Assembly (NCBI GenBank): GCA_002507545.1
Contig: DAVR01000015.1
Location: 1 to 57,919, forward strand
Direction: 5' to 3'
DNA: 57,919 bases
Source of the DNA: Archaeoglobus sp. UBA230
GTDB taxonomy: Archaea > Halobacteriota > Archaeoglobi > Archaeoglobales > Archaeoglobaceae
In this document: positions 27,308-35,027 of the stretch, in pieces
How positions within the stretch are numbered: position 1 is the stretch's first letter
Layout of the letters: each line of letters opens with the position of its first letter
Position numbers and translations under genes: made by a program
Notes under the pieces: generated by a model
Seen by the model: the letters and a program-made list of their open reading frames with translations, nothing else
Database searches by the model: none
What the model was told of the DNA's origin: nothing

Positions 27308-27403
27308 ATGATCAAAGCTAAACTCCCTTCGAGTTTCACCTGCTGACGAGGAAGGTGGGAATTTTACTTGAGATTTGTTGGTAAGGAATATCTTAAAATC
27401 TGA
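27308..27403 (+). pseudogene. Decayed MNT nucleotidyltransferase relic 3 (C-terminal end)
   Basis: LPFEFHLLTRK is readable from 27323, followed after a one-base shift by EFYLRFVGKEYLKI and a TGA at 27401-27403. This matches the C-termini of relics 1 and 2 (DSPFEFHVLTTEQ; FRKFAGK). Only the 3' end survives, between the divergent flippase and AMA-like genes. The rest of the 233-bp gap holds their promoters. Confidence 0.65.
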
Positions 27404-27417
27404 CTGCAAGAAAAAGA

Positions 27418-27428
27418 AATATTAAGCT
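27418..27428 (+). promoter_or_regulatory. TATA box of the AMA-like ATPase gene
   Basis: AAATATTAAGC centred about 27 bp before ATG 27449; leaderless start inferred. Confidence 0.45.
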
Positions 27429-27448
27429 GCTGATACACTATTATTTGA

Positions 27449-28507
27449 ATGCCAAAAAAGGAAAGTGCAGAAGTGAAGTATCTGATATTGCGCCCTTTAG
27501 GTTATCCGCTCAAAGCGAGCTACCACGAGTATCCGCAGGTGGATAACCCCAAGGTTTTTGACGTTTATGCCAAAGAGCAGTGGAAAGGTGAGTTTGTGCA
27601 CAAAAGCAAGCTCATATTCGATGTCAGAATGTTTCCAGACTTCGCCTTTGAGGTCGTCGAGTGTGAGCCTCAATCGGGCTACATCTCCGATGCAACAATT
27701 ATTCTGGTTGAGAGCGATTCAAAGATAATCGAGACCGAGATCGTGAGGGACATCTCGCTCGACGATGTAGTTGGGCAGGAAGAGGCAAAGAAAAAGGCCA
27801 AGGTAATACTCGAGTATCTCAAGAACCCCGATAAGTTCGGTAAATGGGCACCGAAGAATGTTCTGTTCTTCGGCCCTCCCGGAACTGGCAAGACCATGAT
27901 GGCCAAAGCCCTGTCGAATGAGGCCAAAACGCCCTTCCTCTCTGTAAAATCCACGAAACTAATAGGAGAGCATGTTGGAGATGGGGCAAGGAAGGTGCAT
28001 GAACTTTACGACAGGGCGAGACAGCTTGCTCCCTGCATAGTCTTTCTCGATGAGTTCGATGCCATCGGACTGGACAGAAGTTATCAGGAGATAAGAGGGG
28101 ATGTTTCTGAAATCGTCAATGCCCTGCTTACGGAACTTGATGGAATTCAGAGCAATGATGGAATCTGTACGATTGCAGCTACCAACAGAGTTGAACTTCT
28201 TGACTCGTCAATTAGAAGCAGGTTCGAGGAGGAAATAGAATTTACACTCCCAAGCTTTGAGGAGAGGCTTGAGATCCTGAAAAAGAACCTTGGAGAGTTT
28301 CCGGTTGAGGTCAAGGCAAGGCTTGAACTCGTTGCTGCCGCTTCTGAAGGATTTAGCGGTAGAGATATTGTGGAGAAGGTCATAAAGTCCTCCTTGCATA
28401 GAGCCATTGCTGAAGGCAAAAACAGAATTGAAACGGAAGATTTACTGAGTGCGGCGGAAAAAGTAAAAATGCCCTCAAGGCAGCCGCCGAAGCAGATGTT
28501 CGTTTAA
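27449..28507 (+). CDS. AMA-type AAA ATPase (proteasome-linked unfoldase candidate)
   Basis: A 352-residue single-AAA protein. The N-terminal domain (about 1-95) is not the PAN coiled coil nor the Cdc48 double-psi barrel; it fits the beta-rich N-domain of AMA proteins, known from Archaeoglobus and methanogens. The AAA module has Walker A FGPPGTGKT (141-149), Walker B IVFLDEFDA, sensor 1 TIAATNR, arginine fingers in SSIRSRFEEEI and sensor 2 region GFSGRDIVEKV. The chain ends Met-Phe-Val, close to the HbYX docking motif with Phe for Tyr. AMA members form hexamers, and proteasome interaction has been reported for them. The substrate class is unknown. Confidence 0.82.
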   Translation: MPKKESAEVKYLILRPLGYPLKASYHEYPQVDNPKVFDVYAKEQWKGEFVHKSKLIFDVRMFPDFAFEVVECEPQSGYISDATIILVESDSKIIETEIVRDISLDDVVGQEEAKKKAKVILEYLKNPDKFGKWAPKNVLFFGPPGTGKTMMAKALSNEAKTPFLSVKSTKLIGEHVGDGARKVHELYDRARQLAPCIVFLDEFDAIGLDRSYQEIRGDVSEIVNALLTELDGIQSNDGICTIAATNRVELLDSSIRSRFEEEIEFTLPSFEERLEILKKNLGEFPVEVKARLELVAAASEGFSGRDIVEKVIKSSLHRAIAEGKNRIETEDLLSAAEKVKMPSRQPPKQMFV

Positions 28508-28905
28508 ATATTTCTCTGAATCCACCTCTTTATCTCGCTCTTGGGTAAAGCTCCTACTATTTGGTCAATCGGTTTTCCGGCTTTGAAGAAGATCATAGTT
28601 GGTATTGCTGAGATTCCGTATCTTGAAGCTATTGTTGGGTTCTCATCCGTGTTAAGCTTCCCAAAGACAACCTTTCCCGCATACTCCTTTGCAAGTTCTT
28701 CGATCACTGGGGCAATCATCCTGCATGGCATGCACCACTCAGCCCAGAAATCCACCACTACATTTTCATTGTTTCTAAGCGTTTCGTCAAAGTTTGCTGA
28801 ATTGAGCTTTATGGGAGAGTCAATAACCTTAGCAGACTTCTCACCACCAATCTTTGCCATAAGCTCCTTCATCTTCTTCTGCCTGATCTTCTCTATTTCA
28901 TCCAT
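28504..28905 (-). CDS. Thioredoxin with N-terminal helical extension
   Basis: A 133-residue thioredoxin. The active site is VDFWAEWCMPCRMIAPV (C-M-P-C), the cis-Pro loop is ISAIPTMIFF, and the fold is complete to the C-terminal helix. A 30-residue charged helix (DEIEKIRQKKMKELMAKIG) precedes the fold. ATG 28905 is chosen since TAAATTTA (28924-28931) lies about 23 bp upstream as a TATA box; the frame continues to 28935. It converges with and slightly overlaps the AMA-like gene end. General disulfide reduction is the expected role. Confidence 0.93.
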   Translation of the reverse strand: MDEIEKIRQKKMKELMAKIGGEKSAKVIDSPIKLNSANFDETLRNNENVVVDFWAEWCMPCRMIAPVIEELAKEYAGKVVFGKLNTDENPTIASRYGISAIPTMIFFKAGKPIDQIVGALPKSEIKRWIQRNI

Positions 28906-28923
28906 ATTCAAAGTTGGAGGTGG

Positions 28924-28931
28924 TAAATTTA
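28924..28931 (-). promoter_or_regulatory. TATA box of the thioredoxin gene
   Basis: The palindromic TAAATTTA lies about 23 bp upstream of the ATG at 28905 on the minus strand. It decides for that start, since the alternative ATG at 28935 lies upstream of the box. Confidence 0.45.
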
Positions 28932-28958
28932 GCATTTACGATGTTTTGAACCTTAAAC

Positions 28959-29264
28959 TCAAATCGATCCAAACACCGCTGCTCTGATAGCTTCTAAAAT
29001 GTGAATGCCGTTTGCCTCCAGAATCAGGTTCAGCACAGCTCCTATTATTGCCCCTACGATAAGAGCAGAAAGCACCCTCACTTTGATTATGAGAATCAGA
29101 GCGATTACAAGGAGAACCAGTGTTGAAGCAACACCAAGCTGCGAGAGCTGAACCTGTGCATCACTCACCACATCACTCATGAGGCTGAGAAGGGTTGCAA
29201 TGCCACTAAGACCAAACATCAGCCCGACCAAAAGCCCGATAAGCGTTACCGTAGTCTCTCCCAT
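28959..29264 (-). CDS. Small membrane protein, three predicted TM segments
   Basis: A 101-residue hydrophobic protein with segments VTLIGLLVGLMFGLSGIA, TLVLLVIALILIIKV and LSALIVGAIIGAVLNLIL. I do not recognise a family. The short gap to the helical protein upstream suggests co-transcription of the two. No function can be proposed. Confidence 0.65.
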   Translation of the reverse strand: MGETTVTLIGLLVGLMFGLSGIATLLSLMSDVVSDAQVQLSQLGVASTLVLLVIALILIIKVRVLSALIVGAIIGAVLNLILEANGIHILEAIRAAVFGSI

Positions 29265-29286
29265 ATTTCATGTTCTTTTTTAGGAT

Positions 29287-29874
29287 TTAATATTTTTCCC
29301 TCAACCTTCTCTGCAAAGCTTGATTTTTTATTTGCTGAACTGCATCGTCTATTTCTTCTCTTAAGTCAATATTATCCTTCTTGGATATTTCAATAAGAGC
29401 TAAGGCTCTGTAGTAGGGCTCTGGAATCATCCTTGCCGTGCTTAGGTTCTCGGGATAGGTTTTTCTTAAAGCAACTCTTTTCATACTGGCCGAGAGTATC
29501 CGCAAATCTCTTATTTTAGAGGCGATATTCATGTCGCCCGTTTTCTCAAGCAAAATTGAATAAGCAACATCTCTTTTGTATCTGCTTTTGATCCTTAGAG
29601 GCACATCTGACAATTCTGAAACATCTTCTGAGTATTCAACGATCCTCAGAAAATCATCATCGTTTTCCGCTATAGCCAAAGCATCATCCAGAAACTTTCT
29701 GTCCTTGGAAAAGTTGTAAAGGCATACTAAACCAAAAATCTTCGCATCCCTGTCCTTCAAATCTTCAACTACCTTGGCTGCAACCTTTAGGTCTTTCTCG
29801 GCAACTGCTCTGACCTTTTCCGCCAGCTCAGAATCCTTTATCTTTCTCGATATATCCACATCCTCAATCGGCAT
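29287..29874 (-). CDS. Helical-repeat hypothetical protein
   Basis: A 195-residue soluble protein made of predicted helices, with an A/L-rich pattern recalling TPR or HEAT-like hairpins (RAVAEKDLKVAAKVVEDLKD, FLDDALAIAENDDDFLRI, YYRALALIEISKK). The family is unknown to me. It is divergent from the DJ-1 gene, with 32 bp between start codons, and upstream of the small membrane protein with which it may form a unit. Confidence 0.65.
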   Translation of the reverse strand: MPIEDVDISRKIKDSELAEKVRAVAEKDLKVAAKVVEDLKDRDAKIFGLVCLYNFSKDRKFLDDALAIAENDDDFLRIVEYSEDVSELSDVPLRIKSRYKRDVAYSILLEKTGDMNIASKIRDLRILSASMKRVALRKTYPENLSTARMIPEPYYRALALIEISKKDNIDLREEIDDAVQQIKNQALQRRLREKY

Positions 29875-29906
29875 AAAGTATTATTAGCGTTTTGAGAGTT
29901 AAGGTT

Positions 29907-30416
29907 ATGAAGGTTCTGATGCTGGTTGAGAACGGCTTCGAGGACTTGGAACTGTTTTATCCATTTTACAGGTTGAAAGAGGAGGGATGGGAGGTTAAAG
30001 TTGCTTCTTCTTCCACTGAAACGAAGTCAGGAAAGAGAGGCTACACCATAACTCCAGATCTGACATACGACGATGTTAAAGTCGAAGATTTTTCTGCCCT
30101 TGTTATTCCGGGCGGAAAGTCACCTGAGAGAGTTAGGATTAACAGCAAGGCTGTTGAAATCGTTAAAGAGTTTATTAAGGCTGGAAAGCCAGTATCTGCA
30201 ATCTGCCATGGCCCCCAGCTTTTGATATCTGCTGGAGCCGTCAAGGGTAGAAGGATGACTTCTTGGATTGGTATAAGGGATGATCTGATAGCTGCGGGGG
30301 CTGAGTATGTTGACACGGAGGTAGTTGTTGACGGCAATATCATAACTTCCAGAATGCCAGACGATTTGCCAGCTTTCTGCAGGGAACTATTGAGAATGCT
30401 CAAGAGAAACCTTTAA
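29907..30416 (+). CDS. DJ-1/PfpI family protein
   Basis: A 169-residue DJ-1/PfpI protein. ATG 29907 begins MKVLMLVENGFEDLEL, where the Glu of the catalytic region sits in GFEDLE. The nucleophile elbow is SAICHGPQLLISAGAVKG (Cys-His), the strand before it ALVIPGGKSPERVR. Archaeal relatives act as proteases, glyoxalases or deglycases, and sequence does not settle which. A TATTATTA stretch about 23 bp upstream suggests a leaderless start. The frame extends to a TTG at 29892, which is less likely. Confidence 0.9.
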   Translation: MKVLMLVENGFEDLELFYPFYRLKEEGWEVKVASSSTETKSGKRGYTITPDLTYDDVKVEDFSALVIPGGKSPERVRINSKAVEIVKEFIKAGKPVSAICHGPQLLISAGAVKGRRMTSWIGIRDDLIAAGAEYVDTEVVVDGNIITSRMPDDLPAFCRELLRMLKRNL

Positions 30417-30443
30417 GTTCACTGCATGGGAAAGAGTTTGTAG

Positions 30444-30518
30444 GGGCCCGTGGCTCAGCATGGATAGAGCGACGGCCTTCTAAGCCGTAGATCGCGGGTT
30501 CAAATCCCGCCGGGTCCG
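30444..30518 (+). tRNA. tRNA-Arg (anticodon TCT)
   Basis: A complete cloverleaf without intron. The acceptor stem GGGCCCG pairs with CGGGTCC (one G-U), the D stem is GCTC/GAGC and the anticodon stem ACGGC/GCCGT encloses loop CTTCTAA. The T arm is GCGGG-TTCAAAT-CCCGC, with G as discriminator. The anticodon TCT reads AGA and AGG, both frequent in these genes. CCA is not encoded. A TTTAAG box lies about 30 bp upstream. Confidence 0.97.
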
Positions 30519-30531
30519 CTTAATTTTATTT

Positions 30532-30606
30532 CAAGTGGTATCTTCGCATCGTGGAGTGCGATTCTTAGCGCTAAAGTCTAAGTTTCGTCCCACACCACAA
30601 AGACAA
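30532..30606 (+). other. Possible structured RNA or operator between tRNA-Arg and uS15
   Basis: The gap contains complementary GTGGT (30535-30539) and ACCAC (30594-30598) that could close a stem. Inside it are TCGCA/TGCGA and CTTAG/CTAAG hairpin arms, the latter around a perfect 10-bp palindrome TTAGCGCTAA (30565-30574). ACA occurs shortly after the closing arm. An H/ACA-like guide RNA, a leader structure or a regulator site are all possible; none is proven. The uS15 TATA box (TTATATATT, 30612-30620) lies just downstream. Confidence 0.25.
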
Positions 30607-30653
30607 CAAAGTTATATATTCAACCCCGGTAGAGTGCTAAGGAGGTGACGATC

Positions 30654-31112
30654 ATGGCAAGAATTCACGCAAGAAGAAGGGGTAAATCAGGATCAAAAAG
30701 GGTTTACAGGGACAGTCCACCGGAATGGGTGGATATGTCCCCTGAGGAGGTTGAAAAGAAGGTTGTGGAGCTTTACATTGAAGGATACGAGCCGAGCCAG
30801 ATTGGCATGGTTCTCAGAGACCGCTATGGGATTCCTTCGGTTAAGCAGGTAACTGGCAAGAAGATTCAAAAGATTCTGAAGGAGAAGGGGGTTGAAATAA
30901 AGTATCCAGAGGATCTGAAATCACTGATTAAGAAGGCTTTGAAGCTCAGAAAGCACCTTGAGGTCCACAGAAAGGATAAACACAACAGAAGAGGGTTGCA
31001 GCTAATTGAGGCGAAAATCTGGAGACTCTCCAACTATTACAAGGAGAAGGGCGTGCTGCCAGCAGACTGGAAGTATAATCCTGAGAGGCTCAAGATCGAG
31101 CTTTCGAGATAA
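30654..31112 (+). CDS. rps15: Small ribosomal subunit protein uS15
   Basis: A 152-residue archaeal/eukaryotic-type uS15. It has the N-terminal extension [15 protein letters not shown] and [15 protein letters not shown], then [14 protein letters not shown], and the conserved [21 protein letters not shown] fold core that binds the central domain of 16S rRNA. The ATG at 30654 follows a consensus AGGAGGTGA (30639-30647), which rules out the GTG start at 30645 lying within that site. A TATA box about 38 bp upstream gives a short leader. Confidence 0.97.
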   Translation: MARIHARRRGKSGSKRVYRDSPPEWVDMSPEEVEKKVVELYIEGYEPSQIGMVLRDRYGIPSVKQVTGKKIQKILKEKGVEIKYPEDLKSLIKKALKLRKHLEVHRKDKHNRRGLQLIEAKIWRLSNYYKEKGVLPADWKYNPERLKIELSR

Positions 31113-31142
31113 TTTTTTAATCTTCTTAAGCAAATTTTTGAT

Positions 31143-32402
31143 ATGTTCTCTCAAAAGGACGGTGTTCTGACTGTAGAAGATGTGCCGGTTACAGAGATCG
31201 TAGAGGAGACAGGAACTCCTGTTTACATAACCTCCAGAGCGAGGCTTGAGGAGAACACGAGGGCTTACAGAGAAGCTTTTCCCGACGCTGGGTTGCTTTA
31301 TGCGGTGAAGGCCAACAACAACCTTGCTCTGATGAAGATTATCTCTTCCCAAGGTTTTGGTGCAGACGTGTTCAGCGATGGTGAACTTTACCTCGCCCTC
31401 CTTGCCGGATTCAAGAAAGAGAGAATTCTTTTCAACGGAAATTCAAAGAGCAGGGAAGAGATTGAGATTGGTATTGTAAGTGGTGTGAAATTCAGCGTTG
31501 ACAGCCTTGATGAACTTAAAACGATATCTGAGGTTGCAAAGGAGTACGGAAAGGAGGTTGAAATAGCTTTCCGCATAAATCCGGATGTTGATCCGAAAAC
31601 CCACCCTAAAATAGCAACCGGACTTAAAGAGTCCAAGTTCGGTCTGCCACATAACATGGCCGTGGAAGCTTACAGAGTAGCCTTGGAACTTGACGGAGTT
31701 GTTCCAGTGGGAATTCACTGTCACATCGGGAGTCAGATTCTCGAACTCTCACCCTTCGTCCACGCTCTGAACAGGGTGATAGACATTGCGGCTGAAATTG
31801 AAAAAGAGGGGGTTGAGCTGAATTTCGTTGATATGGGTGGTGGTCTGGGAATAGACTACGAAGGAAAAGGATCTCCATCTCCTGCGGACTTTGCAAAGGC
31901 TATTCTTCCAGAATTTGAGAGAAGAAAGAGTGAACTCGGGTCAGATCCTCAGCTTTGGCTTGAGCCGGGAAGGAGCATAGTTGGAAACACAACAATTCTG
32001 CTCACCAGAGTGAATGCTGTAAAAAAGGGCTACAGAAATTTTGTCGCAGTTGATGCAGGCTTCAATCTGCTCATCCGCCCAGCAATGTATGGTGCCTATC
32101 ACAGGGTTGCTGTTGCGAACAAGATGGACAGAGGGGCGGAAGAGACCTACACGATCGTCGGGCCAATCTGCGAGAGCGGAGATGTGCTGGCGAGAGACAG
32201 AAAACTTCCAAAGGTTGAACCGGGAGACCTCGTTGCCATATTCGACGCTGGAGCCTACGGTTTTGTGATGAGCAGTCAGTATAATGGAAGGCCAAGATGT
32301 GCTGAAGTGCTGGTCAGCGGAGACAGGTGGGATGTGATTAGGGAGAGGGAGTCCTACGGAGATTTGATAGTTAAGCAGAAGATACCGGAATGGTTGCTAT
32401 GA
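31143..32402 (+). CDS. lysA: Diaminopimelate decarboxylase
   Basis: A 419-residue PLP enzyme of fold type III that makes lysine from meso-diaminopimelate. The PLP lysine is in LLYAVKANNNLALM, the His face in GIHCHIGSQILEL, the phosphate loop in VDMGGGLGIDYEG, and EPGRSIVGN and the active-site Cys in GPICESGDVLARDR complete the set. The length is standard. Its stop overlaps the next ATG (ATGA). No other lysine genes are adjacent. Confidence 0.96.
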   Translation: MFSQKDGVLTVEDVPVTEIVEETGTPVYITSRARLEENTRAYREAFPDAGLLYAVKANNNLALMKIISSQGFGADVFSDGELYLALLAGFKKERILFNGNSKSREEIEIGIVSGVKFSVDSLDELKTISEVAKEYGKEVEIAFRINPDVDPKTHPKIATGLKESKFGLPHNMAVEAYRVALELDGVVPVGIHCHIGSQILELSPFVHALNRVIDIAAEIEKEGVELNFVDMGGGLGIDYEGKGSPSPADFAKAILPEFERRKSELGSDPQLWLEPGRSIVGNTTILLTRVNAVKKGYRNFVAVDAGFNLLIRPAMYGAYHRVAVANKMDRGAEETYTIVGPICESGDVLARDRKLPKVEPGDLVAIFDAGAYGFVMSSQYNGRPRCAEVLVSGDRWDVIRERESYGDLIVKQKIPEWLL

Positions 32403-32944
32403 AGTTTCTGATTCTTGGGGACACGCACATTCCTCGAAGAGTCTCAAGGATTCCAGAGGAGTTTGAAAGGCTTTTCAGATCCTTAGACTATGATGCAATA
32501 ATCTGTACCGGAGATCTGACATCAGAGGCTGTTTTGACATATCTTAAAAATTTGAGCGGAAATGTTTACGTTGTAAAAGGGAATATGGACACTCTGCCTT
32601 TGCCGGAATCTGAGATTATAGAGGTGGGCGGAGCAAGAATAGGGGTTATTCACGGATATCAGGTTTATCCGAGAGGGGACAGGGAGCAGCTTCAGGATAT
32701 AGGGGAGGATATGGGAGTTGATATTCTCATTTCCGGTCACACCCACTCTCCAGATATTTACAGGGGTAGGATTGTACTGCTGAATCCCGGTTCAGCGACA
32801 GGAGTCTGGGGTGGAGGAGCAGTTGGAGAAATCCTACCTGCTTTTATGCACGTGGATGTAGAGGACTCTGTTAAGGGAATCCTCTACAGGCTTTTTAAAG
32901 GAGAAGTAATCGAAGAGCAGTTTGACCTGACACAATCTAAATAA
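32399..32944 (+). CDS. MJ0936/YfcE-family metallophosphodiesterase
   Basis: A 181-residue calcineurin-like phosphoesterase. Metal motifs are FLILGDTHIPRR, AIICTGDLTSEAV, VVKGNMD (G-N-x-D), VIHGYQ and LISGHTHSPDIY. It matches small archaeal phosphodiesterases active on artificial diesters, whose natural substrate is unclear. ATG 32399 overlaps the lysA stop; the in-frame start at 32390 is less likely. The co-translation with lysA has no evident metabolic reason. Confidence 0.9.
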   Translation: MKFLILGDTHIPRRVSRIPEEFERLFRSLDYDAIICTGDLTSEAVLTYLKNLSGNVYVVKGNMDTLPLPESEIIEVGGARIGVIHGYQVYPRGDREQLQDIGEDMGVDILISGHTHSPDIYRGRIVLLNPGSATGVWGGGAVGEILPAFMHVDVEDSVKGILYRLFKGEVIEEQFDLTQSK

Positions 32945-32965
32945 AGCCATCGGTAGAATAAGGAA

Positions 32966-33021
32966 TGCCGATGATGACTGATGGGCGACCTGAGATGTGA
33001 TGAAAGGGAGAGTCTGAGGCT
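32966..33021 (+). ncRNA. C/D box small guide RNA
   Basis: A canonical dual-guide archaeal C/D sRNA in the 80-bp gap between two convergent genes. C box ATGATGA (32971-32977), 12-nt guide (32978-32989), D' box CTGA (32990-32993), 3-nt spacer, C' box GTGATGA (32997-33003), 10-nt guide (33004-33013) and D box CTGA (33014-33017). GCC (32967-32969) and GGC (33018-33020) form the short terminal stem. By the fifth-base rule the D' guide would methylate a C inside GUCGCCCAU-like target sequence and the D guide a U inside ACUCUCCCU. The targets were not searched. Confidence 0.85.
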
Positions 33022-33024
33022 TGA

Positions 33025-34035
33025 CTACTCAATCAGGTTGTAAAGTGTATCTCTCTGTCTCGGAACTCTTCCGGCAACTGCTATAAGCTCTCTGAGCTCT
33101 TCTGGGGTGAGATATTCACCAGCAGTCGCCCCGGCTAACTTCGAGATGTTCTCCTCCATCAGCGTCCCACCAAGATCGTTTGCCCCAACATGAAGGGCTG
33201 CCTGAGCAAGCTTCAGCCCCATTTTAACCCACGAAGCTTGGATGTTCCTGATCTCAGGATATAGCAGTATCCTCGATATTGCGATCATAAGCAGATCCTC
33301 AAAACCCGAACTGCCCCGAAAATGCTTACCAAGCTCATTGTTCCGCCACATGAATGGTAGAGGTATGAACTCCGTAAACCCTCCTGTTTCCTGCTGAATT
33401 TTCTTTATCAGCATTATATGCTGAATTCTCTCATCCCATCCGTCCATGTGTCCATACATTATTGTTGCAGTCGTCGGAATCCCGATTTTGTGTGCAAGCT
33501 TGATAACCTCGATCCACTCAGCCGTTTTTAGCTTTTTAGGACAGATGTGGGTCCTTATTCTGTCATCCAGTATCTCAGCAGCGGTACCGGGCATCGAACC
33601 CAGACCTTCCTTCTTGAAAGTTCTTAAAACATCTTCAACATGCATGCCACTGTTTCTTGCAGCATGAACGACTTCCATCGGAGAGAAGGCGTGAATGTGA
33701 ATCTTCCTGTCCACGTCTCTCACAGCATGAAGAATTGAGACATAAAAGTCAAGGTCAGCATCAGGCAGCAATCCTCCCTGAATGCACACCTCTGTGCACC
33801 CGAATTCAACCGCCTCCTCTACCTTTCTCCTAATCTCCTCGATTGAGAGAAGATACCTCCGCCTGTTTCTGAAGGAGCAGAACTTGCAGTCGTTGATACA
33901 GATATCAGTGAAGTTGATATTTCTGTTCACCACATAGGTTACAGTATCTCCAACAAGCTCCTTGCGAAGCTCGTCTGCAATCCTGAACGTTTCAAATGGA
34001 TTTTTGAGCAAATCGTCAAGGGCGAGCATAGCCAT
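33025..34035 (-). CDS. cofH: FO synthase subunit 2 (CofH), radical SAM
   Basis: A 336-residue radical SAM enzyme that with CofG joins tyrosine and the ribityl-uracil precursor to give FO, the chromophore of F420. The cluster motif is CINDCKFCSF (C-x3-C-x2-C), followed by GCTEVCIQGGLLPD, HIHAFSPMEV and GTAAEILDD, all typical of CofH. The start is uncertain among Met codons at 34041, 34035 and 34029, all inside the end of cofG. It feeds cofactor to the Fqo complex encoded 8 kb away. Confidence 0.94.
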   Translation of the reverse strand: MAMLALDDLLKNPFETFRIADELRKELVGDTVTYVVNRNINFTDICINDCKFCSFRNRRRYLLSIEEIRRKVEEAVEFGCTEVCIQGGLLPDADLDFYVSILHAVRDVDRKIHIHAFSPMEVVHAARNSGMHVEDVLRTFKKEGLGSMPGTAAEILDDRIRTHICPKKLKTAEWIEVIKLAHKIGIPTTATIMYGHMDGWDERIQHIMLIKKIQQETGGFTEFIPLPFMWRNNELGKHFRGSSGFEDLLMIAISRILLYPEIRNIQASWVKMGLKLAQAALHVGANDLGGTLMEENISKLAGATAGEYLTPEELRELIAVAGRVPRQRDTLYNLIE

Positions 34036-34990
34036 CAGCATCCGAGTACCTTTCAATCAGCGGCTCAAGAAGGCCGCCATACCACTTAAGCTTTACGAAT
34101 TTTGGATAAACTGGCAACCGCTCCTTCAAAACATATTCGCCCCTGAGCGACGCTTTAATCTTCCCAAGCTCTGGCCATGGCGATTCCGGATTGATGTAGT
34201 CGTGAGTGACCTGAGAAATCCCTCCGATGTCGTTAGCTCCCGCCTTCAGGAAGGGGTAGATGTCGTCCACGAGGTTTGGGGGAATCTGAACTGCCACATC
34301 CTCAGGTAGAATCTGGCGGGCTGCTTTAACGGCCTCAAGTATCTCTTCAGGAGATGGAGGGTGAGCAGATTCCATCTCAGTCCCCTTCTTCGGCTTGAAA
34401 TTCTGCACGATAACCTCCTGAATGTGACTATAGTTTTTGTGGAGGTCTGCGATTACTTCCAGAGAGTACAGCCTATCATCTCTGGTCTCGCCAATTCCGA
34501 CTAGTATTCCCGTTGTAAAGGGAATTTGAAGCTTTCCAGCCTCTTTTATCATTTTTATCCTGATCTCTGGTTTCTTGCCCGGACTCTCTGCATGGCATTC
34601 AAGCTCTACAGCCTGTTCGAGCATCAACCCCATGCTCGCGTTCAAGTCCTTCAATTTCCTCATTTCTCCTTTGCTCAGAATTCCTGCGTTCGTGTGTGGC
34701 AGGAAACCCATTTCCACCGCCAAGCTGTTCATGCGGGCAATGTAGTCAACAAAATCCGAGTAGCCTTTTTCTCTCAGCCATTCTCTGATTTCAGGATACA
34801 CTTCATCCGGCTTCTCACCGAAAGTGAAGAGAGCTTCCTTGGCTCCGTTCGCCTTCGAAAGCAATGCTTTAACCTCTTTCTCTCCCATTAAATAAGGCTC
34901 ATCACTCCTGAATCCGCAATAAGCACAGCGATTGCGACAGTTCCTTGTGAGTGGTATGAAAACGTTCCTCGAGTAGGTGACAATTCCCAC
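34016..34990 (-). CDS. cofG: FO synthase subunit 1 (CofG), radical SAM (GTG start)
   Basis: A 324-residue radical SAM enzyme, partner of CofH. It opens GIVTYSRNVFIPLTRNC and carries CRNRCAYCGFR (C-x3-C-x2-C). EALFTFGEKPDEVYPE, LPHTNAGIL and VGIGETRDDRL are characteristic. The GTG start has a CTTTTTTTAAACG TATA-like box (35008-35020) about 25 bp upstream, so it has its own leaderless promoter. It overlaps cofH by about 20 bp. Confidence 0.94.
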   Translation of the reverse strand: MGIVTYSRNVFIPLTRNCRNRCAYCGFRSDEPYLMGEKEVKALLSKANGAKEALFTFGEKPDEVYPEIREWLREKGYSDFVDYIARMNSLAVEMGFLPHTNAGILSKGEMRKLKDLNASMGLMLEQAVELECHAESPGKKPEIRIKMIKEAGKLQIPFTTGILVGIGETRDDRLYSLEVIADLHKNYSHIQEVIVQNFKPKKGTEMESAHPPSPEEILEAVKAARQILPEDVAVQIPPNLVDDIYPFLKAGANDIGGISQVTHDYINPESPWPELGKIKASLRGEYVLKERLPVYPKFVKLKWYGGLLEPLIERYSDADGYARP

Positions 34991-35027
34991 GCAAAATGTG
35001 TTGTCAGGCGTTTAAAAAAAGATTTGG

